Origin: SZUA-309 sp965215995
GTDB taxonomy: Bacteria > Pseudomonadota > Gammaproteobacteria > Pseudomonadales > Azotimanducaceae
Assembly (NCBI GenBank): GCA_965215995.1
Contig: OZ244128.1
Span: forward strand, 2,914,001 to 2,978,000
Direction: 5' to 3'
Length of the DNA: 64,000 bases
This document shows positions 1-8,576 of the stretch, piece after piece (the first letter of the stretch is position 1; the number at the start of each line of letters is the position of its first letter). Made by a program: the position numbers and the translations under genes. The notes beneath the pieces were generated by a model. That model made no database searches, had not been told where the DNA came from, and was given only the letters and a program-made list of their open reading frames with translations.

Positions 1-64
1 TTGTCCGCTGTCTAGCCCGGGCGTACTGTGCAAGTCACCCGAATCTGCCTTGAACTCGCTTGCG

Positions 65-640
65 TTAACCGGGCAGCGTTTTCTTCAGTCGCTTCAGCTG
101 GCGCTTGAAGGCGACCGTGTCGCCGGTCAGTCGGGCGATGATCAGGTGGCCGTACAGGCTTGCCAGCAGATCGCGGGCTGAGCGCTCGGCCCGTTTCGAC
201 TTCAATCCTGCTTCTTCGAAGGTGGCGCTGAGCCGGCCCAGCCAGTCTGAATACTGGCGGGCGATGGTCTCGGCGTGGTGATCCCCGGCGGTCCCTTCAC
301 CGAACAGCATGATCAGGCAGTTGCGCTCGCCGTTCTTCGTGTACTCGCGAAAACCGTCGATGAACTCTCCAAGCCGGACGCCTGGCGGCAGGCTGCCATG
401 CAATCTCGAGAACGCGAGCCTCTGCAGATCGGCAACCCGGGCCCGGAGAAGCACGGCTGCCATCTCTGCTTTGCCGCCAGGGAAGTGGTGATAGAGGCTG
501 GCCTTGCCGAGACCGGTGGCGGCAGAGAGCTGGCTTAAGGTGGCTCCGTCGTACCCTTTGCGCTCGAACACGTCACCGAGGGCGGCCAGCAATGCTTCCC
601 GGCTGGCTGTCTTCACCTGCCGCTTAGCCCCTTCAGCCAC
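65..640 (-). CDS. TetR/AcrR-family transcriptional regulator
   Basis: 191-aa one-domain repressor. Residues about 12-58 form the TetR helix-turn-helix: a helix with FERKGYDGATLSQLSAATG, then the recognition part GKASLYHHFPGGKAEM. The rest is an all-helical ligand-binding half with a Cys in NCLIMLFGEG. The start is a GTG with GAGG about 8 bases upstream. It is divergent from the luciferase-like monooxygenase, with a perfect 12-bp palindrome between them, so it probably controls that gene and itself. The effector is unknown. Confident in the family, not in the target. Confidence 0.9.
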   Translation of the reverse strand: MAEGAKRQVKTASREALLAALGDVFERKGYDGATLSQLSAATGLGKASLYHHFPGGKAEMAAVLLRARVADLQRLAFSRLHGSLPPGVRLGEFIDGFREYTKNGERNCLIMLFGEGTAGDHHAETIARQYSDWLGRLSATFEEAGLKSKRAERSARDLLASLYGHLIIARLTGDTVAFKRQLKRLKKTLPG

Positions 641-704
641 GGATCTGCCTCATGCTGTTCCGGTTCCAGCCAATCCAAATCGCGTGGCGGAGTTTAGCAG
701 ATCA

Positions 705-716
705 GAACGATCGTTC
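705..716. promoter_or_regulatory. Palindromic operator candidate for the TetR regulator
   Basis: GAACGATCGTTC is a perfect palindrome in the gap between the divergent TetR and monooxygenase genes. The position and symmetry fit a TetR-dimer operator covering one or both promoters. This is inference from placement; no binding data. Confidence 0.5.
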
Positions 717-819
717 GGTGGGTGACCCCATGCACCGGCAAGAACGGCGGCTGATTTGCGGCGCAACCGGAAAACGTGCCACATTGGCTGTTCAACTTTT
801 GGGCGACTCGGGGGACGCA

Positions 820-2100
820 ATGAAATTCGGGATTTTTTACGAGCACCAGTTACCACGACCCTGGTCCGGTGGCGCCGAGCAGCGGCTGTTCAACGAAGCG
901 CTGGATCAGGTGGAGCTCGCCGACAAGCTCGGTATCGACTACGCCTGGGAAGTGGAGCACCACTTTCTCGAGGAGTACTCGCACTCCTCGGCGCCGGAAG
1001 TGTTCCTCGCCGCCTGCTCGCAGCGCACCGAGAACATCCGTCTGGGTCAGGGAATCCGTCAGGTGATACCGCAGTACAACCATCCCGCCCGCACGGCGGA
1101 GGTGATTGCGACTCTGGATCTGGTGTCGAATGGCCGGGTGGACTTCGGAACCGGGGAGTCTTCGGCGGAGCTGGAGCTTGGCGGCTTCGGCATCGAGGTG
1201 GCGAAGAAGCGCAAGATCTACATGGAAGCGACCGAGCAGATCTGCAACATTCTGGCCATGGACCCGTACCCGGGTTTCAAGGGCCAGTACTTCGAGATGC
1301 CCTGCCGGAACCTGGTGCCGAAACCTGTACAGCGGCCGCACCCGCCGGTGTGGGTCGCGTGCTCACAGCGGGATACCATCCGAATGGCTGCCCGAATGGG
1401 CATCGGCGCACTCACCTTCGCCTTCGTGGATCCGATGGAAGCTCAGTCCTGGGTGGACGAGTACTACAGCATCATCAAGTCGGAGGAGTGTGTGCCCATC
1501 GGCCATGCGATCAACCCGAACATCTGCATGGTGTCCAGCTTCTCCTGTCACCACGATCGTGAGACAGCCGTGCAGAGAGGCCTGCTTGGTTTCGAGTTTT
1601 TCGGCTACGCGCTCGGCAGCCTTTACGGCTTCGGTGAGCACAAACCAGGTCGGACCGATCTCTGGGAGGAATTCAACAGAGTTCGAGTGCCGCAGATCGA
1701 GAAGGAGGTCGCCGACTACGCCACGCCGCTGACTGCCGCCCGGGGCGGCATCGGCACGCCGGAGGATCTACGCGAGCATCTCAGGAAGTTCGAGCAGTGC
1801 GGCGTCGATCAGGTCACCTTCATCCAGCAGGCGGGAATGAATCGTCATGAAGACATCTGCGAGTCGCTGGAGATCTTTGCCAGCGAGGTGATGGGAGAGT
1901 TCAAAGAGCGGGAGGCAGAGCGGGAAGAGAAGAAGCTCAAGGAACTTGCCCCCTATCTGGAAGCAGCCATGGCGCGGAAAGTGAAGATGACCGAACCTGC
2001 CGACAACGACATCCCCACCTTCATGGCGCTTGGCCGGCGGATCACCGAAGAAGCCAAGGATGAGCCTTCCATTTACGAGAAGCCGGTGTCGGCCGGTTAG
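820..2100 (+). CDS. LLM-class flavin-dependent monooxygenase (bacterial luciferase-like)
   Basis: 426-aa TIM-barrel flavin monooxygenase of the luciferase-like superfamily, expected to use reduced FMN from a partner reductase. The typical start MKFGIFYEHQ is at the ATG at 820; an upstream in-frame start at 652 would add 56 residues that do not look like this family. Family segments include EHHFLEEYSHSS, a LGQGI strand, DFGTGESSAELELGGF and the C-terminal GTPEDLREHLRKFEQCGVDQV. A charged C-terminal extension follows. The stop codon lies inside the first unit of a 22-bp tandem repeat. Divergent from a TetR gene, which likely regulates it. Substrate unknown. Confidence 0.88.
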   Translation: MKFGIFYEHQLPRPWSGGAEQRLFNEALDQVELADKLGIDYAWEVEHHFLEEYSHSSAPEVFLAACSQRTENIRLGQGIRQVIPQYNHPARTAEVIATLDLVSNGRVDFGTGESSAELELGGFGIEVAKKRKIYMEATEQICNILAMDPYPGFKGQYFEMPCRNLVPKPVQRPHPPVWVACSQRDTIRMAARMGIGALTFAFVDPMEAQSWVDEYYSIIKSEECVPIGHAINPNICMVSSFSCHHDRETAVQRGLLGFEFFGYALGSLYGFGEHKPGRTDLWEEFNRVRVPQIEKEVADYATPLTAARGGIGTPEDLREHLRKFEQCGVDQVTFIQQAGMNRHEDICESLEIFASEVMGEFKEREAEREEKKLKELAPYLEAAMARKVKMTEPADNDIPTFMALGRRITEEAKDEPSIYEKPVSAG

Positions 2101-2210
2101 GAAACCGAAGACAGCCGGCTAGGAAGCCGAAGACAGCCGGTTAGGAAACCGAAGACAGCCGGCTAAGAAGCCGAAGACAGCCGGTTAGGAAACCGAAGAC
2201 AGCCGGCTTA
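2092..2210 (+). repeat. 22-bp tandem hairpin repeat starting at a stop codon
   Basis: Five full 22-bp units plus a partial one, beginning eight bases before the end of the monooxygenase gene so that its TAG stop is in unit 1. Two variants alternate: stem CGGTT/AACCG and stem CGGCT/AGCCG, both with an AGGA (once AAGA) loop and an AAGACA linker. The T-to-C change in one arm is matched by A-to-G in the other, so pairing is kept. Because 22 is not a multiple of three, successive units place TAG or TAA in all three frames. The last unit can also pair with the downstream GGTTTTCT, giving a longer terminator-like stem. Confidence 0.92.
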
Positions 2211-2323
2211 GGTTTTCTGCTCGCTGATGCGACCTTTTCGCGCTGCGGCGCATCTATAGGGAAATACGGCGTAGCAGGGCTGATCGGCTACTCCGTCACG
2301 GCAATCTCAATGCGACGGATTGA

Positions 2324-2980
2324 ATGGCAGGATTCTCAGCAAGCCGCCTCAGCGATGAGGTAGCCCGGGGGCTGAAACGGGGAGACCCGACAGCGCAGGC
2401 CGAAGCCTACCGGGTTCTGGCACCGGCGGTGATGGGCATGGCTCAGCGCATCCTCGGTGATCGGGGGCTTGCCGAAGAAGTGGTGCAGGACACATTCATA
2501 TCCGTCATCGAGCGGGCGTGCACGCTGAGGAGCCCAAAGGCAGCCGTTGGCTGGGTGCGGCAGACAGCGGTTAACCATTGTCTGATGCGACTCCGTTCTC
2601 CCTGGCAGCAGCGACGGGAGTCAACATCGTCGTTGGACGAAGCCGACCCGATCCAGGCCTGGCCGCGGGAAGAAAACCTGTGGGACCTGGAAAAGGCTCT
2701 GCTGAAGCTCGGACCGGAGACGAGGATGGTCCTGTGGTTGCACGACGTGGAAGGTTATACCCACAGGGAAATCGCCGAGGTCTTCGGCAAGACCGAGAGC
2801 TTCTCGAAATCACAGCTGGCCAGAGGATACGAGAAGCTCGCGCTACACGAAACGGAGGAAGGCGGCGTCGGCAGGATGCGTAGTGAACGCGTCGGTACTG
2901 ACGTCGGCCAGCAGAAATCTGGAGGTAGAGATGACGGACTCGCGAAAGCGGCGAAGATCGGACCTGCTTGCCTCTCCTGA
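2324..2980 (+). CDS. ECF-type RNA polymerase sigma factor (sigma/anti-sigma/PDZ operon)
   Basis: 218-aa ECF sigma factor. Sigma-2 lies at about residues 25-95 (AQRILGDRGLAEEVVQDTF, then the GWVRQTAVNHCLMRLR segment) and sigma-4 at about 125-172 (LGPETRMVLWLHDVEGYTHR, EIAEVFGKTESFSKSQLAR). The last 50 bases overlap the start of the anti-sigma-like gene in another frame, so the two are translationally coupled. No strong ribosome-binding site is visible before the ATG. Target promoters unknown. Confidence 0.88.
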   Translation: MAGFSASRLSDEVARGLKRGDPTAQAEAYRVLAPAVMGMAQRILGDRGLAEEVVQDTFISVIERACTLRSPKAAVGWVRQTAVNHCLMRLRSPWQQRRESTSSLDEADPIQAWPREENLWDLEKALLKLGPETRMVLWLHDVEGYTHREIAEVFGKTESFSKSQLARGYEKLALHETEEGGVGRMRSERVGTDVGQQKSGGRDDGLAKAAKIGPACLS

Positions 2981-3539
2981 AAGCGGCTCTGATGGTCGGC
3001 TGCAGGCACTGGAGGCGCTGCCGGAAGTGGCCGAGCTCAAGCAGTCGCTCAGGAAGCTGCCGGAGATCGAGCCGGATCCGGCCGTGTGGGTCAAGATCCA
3101 GGATCGCGCCGGCTCGAAAAACGCAGGACCGGAAAGCGGTCTGGCAGGCGGATGGACGGCACCGCGGTTCGCTATCGCGGCCGGTCTGCTGCTCGCGGTG
3201 AGTGCGGGCATTCTCGGGGTGAACGTGTTGCGCGATGGTAGTCCGCAGACGCTGAAGCCGAACCAGGTGGCCAGCCTGCCGGTTGGGAATGAGGCGATTC
3301 AGGTGCTCAGAGCCCGATCGAGGCAACTCGAGCCGATCACCCAGAGCTACCCCTCGGATCCGGTTGTCTCGGCGTTCCGCTACCGCATCGCGGATGTGGA
3401 CTCGCAAATCTCGAGCATGCCGGAGGGCCATCTGGATCATCAGGAAGCGCAACGTCTCTGGGGTCAGCGCGTTGCGCTGCTGGAATCTCTGGCGGAAGTC
3501 AGAAGAGCTCGAGCAGCATTGCAGCCCGCGGTGTATTGA
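2931..3539 (+). CDS. Membrane anti-sigma-factor-like protein
   Basis: 202 aa. The start is the ATG at 2931 with GGAGG nine bases upstream; an in-frame GTG at 2883 is less convincing. The N-terminal half is cytoplasmic with the anti-sigma-like pattern LRKLPEIEPDPAVWVKI. One transmembrane helix follows at about 80-98 (FAIAAGLLLAVSAGILGV), then a periplasmic helical domain. It overlaps the ECF sigma gene by 50 bases, which is the main reason to call it an anti-sigma factor. No zinc-binding HxxxCxxC motif is present. Role inferred. Confidence 0.65.
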   Translation: MTDSRKRRRSDLLASPESGSDGRLQALEALPEVAELKQSLRKLPEIEPDPAVWVKIQDRAGSKNAGPESGLAGGWTAPRFAIAAGLLLAVSAGILGVNVLRDGSPQTLKPNQVASLPVGNEAIQVLRARSRQLEPITQSYPSDPVVSAFRYRIADVDSQISSMPEGHLDHQEAQRLWGQRVALLESLAEVRRARAALQPAVY

Positions 3540-3567
3540 GGCCAGGTGAGAACTCAGGAGAAGTAGG

Positions 3568-4695
3568 ATGACGCGACATAAACCAAATCGACTCGTGCTG
3601 GTGGCGTTGATGGTGGCAGCGAATCTCGCCCTGCTGCCACCGGCGGCGCTCGCCGCGACAGGACTCTCGGACGCGGAGAGAGAGGATCTGGAAAGACAGC
3701 TGGAAGAAGCCCGGGTTCAGCTCGACGAGGCAGCAGAGCGTCTGGGTGAGCTGCACGGCCGGCTCTATGCCTTGGAAACGGTCGGTCACCCCGGCCAGAA
3801 ACCCATGCTCGGTGTTCTGGTCGGTGAGCGGGGTCCGAACGGCGGCCTGGTTCTGGTCGGCGTTACCCCGGGTGGTGGCGCCGATGCTGCCGGCATGCGC
3901 GCAGGTGATGAGATTACCAGCGTGAACAATACGGATCTCACGGATGCCGGGAGCGCCATGGCCAGACTCAAGGAAGCTATGAGCGGCATCACCCCTGGCG
4001 ATGCGGTTTCGGTGGGTTATCAGAGGGACGGAAGTTTCCAGCTGGTCGACGTGACCACCCAGGCCAAGGGCGTGTTCATAATGGGCATGACCGGTGTTCC
4101 GGCTGTCGAGGTGGATGTGGAGGAACTCGAGCACATGGCCATCAACATCGCCGATCACTTTGCGTCGATCGAAGCCGATGGTGAATGGATCAGCTCCTTC
4201 GAGTCGCTCGAGAACCTGGAATCGCTGGAAGAGCTGCAGGCGCTCTCTACGATTCCGCCCGAGGTGCACACAATCCACAAGGCCATTCGTATCGGCGGTC
4301 CTGCCGGCGGGCTTCGCCTCGAGTCGGTGTCAGGGGATTTGGCCAGCTACTTCGGGGTCGAGTCCGGCGTGCTCGTTCTGGCGGTGCCTGACGGTCCCGA
4401 TGGTGAGCCCGGCCCGCTGAAGGCAGGCGATGTGCTGCTGGTGGTCGACGGTGAACCCATCCGGCACCCCGGCGATGGTTTCAGGACGCTCTTGGGTGGG
4501 CTGCACAGCGCTGATGGCGGCAACACCGAACTGACCGTAGAGGTGATGCGTCAGGGTGTTCGAGAACTCGTCGTGCTGACGCCCGCTCAGCTTGGTGGCG
4601 GTGCGTCGTCGATCAGTATCCACGACATGGGCAGCGGCGAGATTGAAGTGGAGATGATTGCGCCTCCGAGCCCCGCTAACCCGCCTGGGTTCTAA
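3568..4695 (+). CDS. Exported protein with two PDZ domains
   Basis: 375 aa. A signal peptide (residues 1-29, ending AALA) is followed by a charged coiled coil (about 33-70). PDZ domain 1 is at about 77-155 (MLGVLVGERGPNGGLVLVGV, then GADAAGMRAGDEITSVN). PDZ domain 2 is at about 245-345 (SGVLVLAVPDG, PLKAGDVLLVVDGEPI). There is no protease domain. Third gene of the sigma/anti-sigma operon, so it may bind C-termini of periplasmic proteins and report envelope state, but that is inference. The stop overlaps the convergent ABC-F gene by 20 bases. Confidence 0.85.
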   Translation: MTRHKPNRLVLVALMVAANLALLPPAALAATGLSDAEREDLERQLEEARVQLDEAAERLGELHGRLYALETVGHPGQKPMLGVLVGERGPNGGLVLVGVTPGGGADAAGMRAGDEITSVNNTDLTDAGSAMARLKEAMSGITPGDAVSVGYQRDGSFQLVDVTTQAKGVFIMGMTGVPAVEVDVEELEHMAINIADHFASIEADGEWISSFESLENLESLEELQALSTIPPEVHTIHKAIRIGGPAGGLRLESVSGDLASYFGVESGVLVLAVPDGPDGEPGPLKAGDVLLVVDGEPIRHPGDGFRTLLGGLHSADGGNTELTVEVMRQGVRELVVLTPAQLGGGASSISIHDMGSGEIEVEMIAPPSPANPPGF

Positions 4696-6610
4696 GCGCC
4701 TCCAGCGCTTCCGATTGCTGGAGCCAGTCGGTCTCGGCGGCGTCCCGGCGGCTGCGAAGCCTGGCCGCCGACTTCAGAAGCTCGTCCAGCTCGTCAGGCG
4801 GCAGGTTCTGATAGGTTTCCGTATCCGCGAGTTTCGCTTCCACCGTTTTCAGCTCTGAGCTCAGTGACTCGATGGTTCGTTCCAGCTTGCTGATGGCGTT
4901 CTTCAGCGGTTTTTCCTGAGCACGGATTCGAGCTGCCTCCTGGCGCCCGGCTTTCCGGTCGTCTTTCTTGCTCTGTTTTCGGGCACCGTCCCTCCTGCCG
5001 GAGCCTCGTCCGCTCGCAGGAATCAGATTGGCTGGATTGTGGCTGTCTGTGTAGCCGGTCAGATCCGTCTGCAGGCGGCTGACGGAGCCGTTCTCCACCA
5101 GCCAGTACTCGTCCACCGTGCGGGCCAGCAGGCTGCGGTCGTGGGCAACGATGATCAGTGCCCCTTCGAAATCCTGCAGCGCCATTGCCAGCGCGTCGCG
5201 CATGTCCAGATCCAGGTGGTTGGTAGGCTCATCGAGCACGAGCAAGGCGGGACGTTCGCCTGCGATGAGTGCCAGCACCAGTCGCGCCTTCTCGCCACCG
5301 GATAGCGTCGCCACGGGTCGCTCGAGCTTCTCCTTCGGAAAGCCCCAGGTGCCCAGGTAGTCCCGGCACTGCTGCTCCCGGTATGTCGGTCGGGCAAGTT
5401 GCAGCGTCTGCAGAGCGGTGCGTTCAGCGTGCAGAGATTCGAGCTGGTGCTGGGCGAAATAGCCGACCTTCGAGTGAGTGCCGCTGATTTTCTCTCCGGC
5501 CATGGGTTCCAGCTCACCGACCAGGCACTTCAGCAACGTTGACTTACCGGCGCCGTTCTCGCCGAGCACACCGATTCGGGCACCGGGCAATATGGTCTGA
5601 TGCACATCGCTGAGCACGGCCTGACCGTCGTAGCCAATGCTGGCATGGTCCAGACTCATGAGCGGGGTGGACATCTTTTCCGGTTGCTCGATCACCAGAT
5701 GGTAGGGAGAGTCGGCGTGCACCGGTGCGACCGCTTCCATTCTTTCCAGAGCCTTCATCCGGCTCTGAGCCTGCCGTGCTTTGGAGGCCTTGGCCTTGAA
5801 GCGCTCGACAAAGCTCTTTATGTGGGCGATCTCGCGCTGTTGCTTCTTGAACGCCGCCTGCTGCAGCACGAGGGCTTCGGCCCGTTGCCGCTCGAAGCTC
5901 GAGTAGTTGCCTCGATAGGTATCGGCTTTGCCGTGCTGCAGGTGCACGGTGATCTCCGCCACGTTGTCGAGAAACTCCCGGTCGTGGGCGATGACCAGGA
6001 GCGTGCCGGAGAAGCGCTTCAGCCAGGTCTCCAGCCACAGAGTCGCTTCCAGATCCAGGTGGTTGGTGGGCTCGTCGAGCAGGAGCAGATCTGCCGGTTT
6101 CATCAGGGCCTGGGCCAGATTCAGCCGGATCCGCCAGCCACCGGAAAACTCTACGAACGGGCGGGTGAGCGCGTCACCTTGAAAACCGAGGCCGTGCAGG
6201 ATCTCACCGGCACGGGCTTCGGCCTCATAGACGCCCAGGTCGTCGAGCAGCGAGTGGCAGCGGGCAATGGCCATGTCGTCACCTGCTTGTTCAGCGGCAG
6301 CGAGGGCCCGTTCGGCCTTGCGCAGCTCACGGTGACCGTCGATCACGTAGTCGAGTGCCGGTCGATCATTGACCGTAACTTCCTGAGCCATATGCGAGAT
6401 ACGCCAGTCACCCGGCAGCAGCACATCGCCGGTGTCCGGTTGCAGGCCGCGCCGGCCGGCAGCACCGAGCACCAGATCGAACAGGGTGGATTTGCCGACC
6501 CCGTTGCGACCGACCAGTGCCACCTTCTGACCGGCATGCACGGTCAGGCTCAGCTGATCGAACAGCGGTACCTGATTGCGCCTCAGGCTGACATCGACGA
6601 CGTTGAGCAA
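4676..6610 (-). CDS. yheS: ABC-F family ATPase, YheS type
   Basis: 644 aa, close to the usual YheS length. Two ABC ATPase domains in tandem and no membrane segment. Domain 1 has Walker A GRNGVGKST near residue 35 and a signature FSGGWRIRLNLAQ; domain 2 has GENGAGKST and LSGGEKARL; both have LLLDEPTNHLDL or LVLDEPTNHLDL. The linker KAKASKARQAQSRMKALER is the ABC-F inter-domain arm that reaches into the ribosome. A coiled-coil C-terminal region follows. Known members act on translating ribosomes. The start is TTG (MLNVVDVSLRR), which fits the family N-terminus. Confidence 0.9.
   Translation of the reverse strand: MLNVVDVSLRRNQVPLFDQLSLTVHAGQKVALVGRNGVGKSTLFDLVLGAAGRRGLQPDTGDVLLPGDWRISHMAQEVTVNDRPALDYVIDGHRELRKAERALAAAEQAGDDMAIARCHSLLDDLGVYEAEARAGEILHGLGFQGDALTRPFVEFSGGWRIRLNLAQALMKPADLLLLDEPTNHLDLEATLWLETWLKRFSGTLLVIAHDREFLDNVAEITVHLQHGKADTYRGNYSSFERQRAEALVLQQAAFKKQQREIAHIKSFVERFKAKASKARQAQSRMKALERMEAVAPVHADSPYHLVIEQPEKMSTPLMSLDHASIGYDGQAVLSDVHQTILPGARIGVLGENGAGKSTLLKCLVGELEPMAGEKISGTHSKVGYFAQHQLESLHAERTALQTLQLARPTYREQQCRDYLGTWGFPKEKLERPVATLSGGEKARLVLALIAGERPALLVLDEPTNHLDLDMRDALAMALQDFEGALIIVAHDRSLLARTVDEYWLVENGSVSRLQTDLTGYTDSHNPANLIPASGRGSGRRDGARKQSKKDDRKAGRQEAARIRAQEKPLKNAISKLERTIESLSSELKTVEAKLADTETYQNLPPDELDELLKSAARLRSRRDAAETDWLQQSEALEALRTQAG
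4678..4691. terminator. Small bidirectional hairpin at a convergent gene junction
   Basis: AACCC-GCCT-GGGTT lies where the PDZ gene and the ABC-F gene overlap tail to tail. It has a 5-bp stem and no long T-run on either side, so it would be a weak intrinsic terminator at best. Confidence 0.3.
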
Positions 6611-6628
6611 GGTCGAGATCCGTAGGCG

Positions 6629-7495
6629 TCAGCGCTCAGTGTTCGACATCGGCAAGCTGAGCAGCGGAATGGTGTCACCCGCGGAGACCTGAGGCAGCTG
6701 GCCGTTCCACTTCTCTGCAATACGCAGCTGGATCAGAGCCGGGTTGTCCTTCAGCGCTTCCGCCTCGCGACGAATCGCGTCGGCCCTGGCTTTCGAAGCA
6801 ACCTCGATCTGGTAGGCCTCGGCATCGGCTGCCAGCGTGCGCTCCGCAGCGGCGGCTTCCGCCTGGGTGACCCGGCGCAGCTTTTCGTTTCTGGCTTTCA
6901 ATGCTTCCTGCTCGGCGCGGACCTTCTCTTCGATGGCCCGGTTGAACTCAGCCGAGAAGTCGAAGTCGGTGATGGCGACGTTGGCAAGGCTCAAAGCACC
7001 GACAGCTTCTTTCTGCGCCAGCGTGGTCTCTATGAACGACTCGATGGCCTGTTGAATCTGAACTTTCACTTCCGCCCGTGCGGTCACCAGCTCCTCGGCC
7101 GTGTACTGAGCGGTCACCGCTTTGACTGACTCCATGATGGCCGGACTCACCAGGGTGGTTTCCACCACCTCCCGGCGGCCGATCTTCTGGTAGGTGATCG
7201 GGACCACGGGACCGTTCAGCGAGTACTGCACGGCAACGCGGGTCGAAACCACCTGCAGATCCTTAGAGGCGGCACTTGCCTGGGATTCTGCTTTCCGCAG
7301 TCGGATGTCGATGATCTCCACCTGATCGAGCAACGGCTTCTTGAAGTGAAAGCCTTCCGGTAGCGGTTCGGGCTGAACAGCGCCGAGGGTACGAACGACA
7401 CCCACGTGGCCGCTATCGACAATGGTGAACGCGCTGGTGAGGAAAGCGACGACGAGAACGACAACGATTCCGAGCAGAACGAGCGATCTCTGCAT
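6629..7495 (-). CDS. SPFH/prohibitin-domain membrane protein
   Basis: 288 aa. An N-terminal transmembrane anchor (about 5-25) is followed by an SPFH/band-7 domain (VDSGHVGVVRTLGAVQPEPL, then FHFKKPLLDQVEIIDIR) and a long Ala/Glu-rich coiled coil (about 185-250). Closest in layout to prohibitin-type proteins that form large ring or cage oligomers at the membrane. It sits 18 bases upstream of the ABC-F gene on the same strand, so they may be cotranscribed. No HflK partner is next to it, which argues against HflC. Function in this organism unknown. Confidence 0.82.
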   Translation of the reverse strand: MQRSLVLLGIVVVLVVAFLTSAFTIVDSGHVGVVRTLGAVQPEPLPEGFHFKKPLLDQVEIIDIRLRKAESQASAASKDLQVVSTRVAVQYSLNGPVVPITYQKIGRREVVETTLVSPAIMESVKAVTAQYTAEELVTARAEVKVQIQQAIESFIETTLAQKEAVGALSLANVAITDFDFSAEFNRAIEEKVRAEQEALKARNEKLRRVTQAEAAAAERTLAADAEAYQIEVASKARADAIRREAEALKDNPALIQLRIAEKWNGQLPQVSAGDTIPLLSLPMSNTER

Positions 7496-7576
7496 ACCTT
7501 TGCTCCTGGTTCCTGTTCCTAGCAGCGGCCATTCTACCCGCTCTAAGCGTTGTTCAAGAACGGGAACTAACGGGCA

Positions 7577-8362
7577 TCAGGCTGTAGCGCTTGCTCCGGG
7601 TTGATCCGTGGCATCGGCCGCCTCGCTTCGTCGGGGCGCAGCCTTGGGCTTCAATCTGAGGTCCTGAACCGTTTTTGCAGAAGGCTTCTGCTGGTCGTCG
7701 ATCCAGTTGATCAGCGCTTTCCAGGCCGGTGTCTCCTTGCGGGCAGCGCGGGAGTCACGCATGTCCACCACGCCCTGACCGACTTCGGCGCATTCCGTGT
7801 ACACCGGGCTGTCCCGAAAAGTGGCAACGGCCGGCACGTCGAGGCAGCCGAGAAAGTGGGTGAGCTTGTCGTGGGTCTGAGTGTTCGGCTGCACCCGGTT
7901 GGCGATGACGCCGACCGGACGCGGGTCGCTTCTGAACACCCTATGCGTTAACAGGTTTGTTATGAAGCGGCTGCCGGCACGGATGTCGATAGAGGAAGGC
8001 AACAGCGGAATCAGAACCACGTCCGCCTGCCGGAGCAGCGTCTCAAGATCTCTATCGCGTGCGTTCGAGTGGCCATCGATGATGATTCGGTCGATGTCCG
8101 GAGATAGACGGTTGTGAAATGTCTGAGTCTGATACATGTTGGCCCGCTCATGCGCGGGAACCAGATGTATCGGTTTGAGTTCCGCCCCGCGTTGGGCGGC
8201 CCAGTAGGTGCTCGAAGCCTGCGGATCGTTGTCTATCAGCGCAACCTCGTGACCCTGGTGCGCATAGGCAACGGCCAGGTTGGTGGCGATGGTCGTTTTG
8301 CCACAGCCACCTTTGCCGTTGATCACCAGAATACGACGCGTCGTTGGATCCAGTCTGTCCAT
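7577..8362 (-). CDS. Orphan ParA/MinD-family ATPase
   Basis: 261 aa. Deviant Walker A KGGCGKTT near residue 16, followed by NLAVAYAHQGHEVALIDNDPQASST, typical of ParA/Soj. The position that usually reads D-x-P-P has IIIDGHSNARD instead. A PLLPSSIDI segment follows as in ParA-like proteins. The C-terminal 35 residues are basic and Pro/Ala-rich. There is no parB-like gene or obvious partition-site array nearby, so the cargo is unknown; it may position something other than a chromosome or plasmid. Confidence 0.82.
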   Translation of the reverse strand: MDRLDPTTRRILVINGKGGCGKTTIATNLAVAYAHQGHEVALIDNDPQASSTYWAAQRGAELKPIHLVPAHERANMYQTQTFHNRLSPDIDRIIIDGHSNARDRDLETLLRQADVVLIPLLPSSIDIRAGSRFITNLLTHRVFRSDPRPVGVIANRVQPNTQTHDKLTHFLGCLDVPAVATFRDSPVYTECAEVGQGVVDMRDSRAARKETPAWKALINWIDDQQKPSAKTVQDLRLKPKAAPRRSEAADATDQPGASATA

Positions 8363-8576
8363 TTCTGCCTTCCCGTTTGCCTGTCTTTCATCCCCGGTGG
8401 CTTCTTCTGACCGCTTGGGGGACCCCAGATTTATCGTGCGAGCACTCTAGTGGCGCTTTCGTCACTGACAGGACGATCAACTATAGCGAAGGGATTTTCC
8501 GAGATCCAGCGTTTTGCGTGCTAATATTTCGCTCGAAAACAAGCAGTTAGCCAGACTTTCTGGGCTGGCCTGGAAC

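Noticed and set aside
2092..2210. CRISPR array
   Set aside because: Units are contiguous 22-mers without unique spacers, and no cas genes are present.
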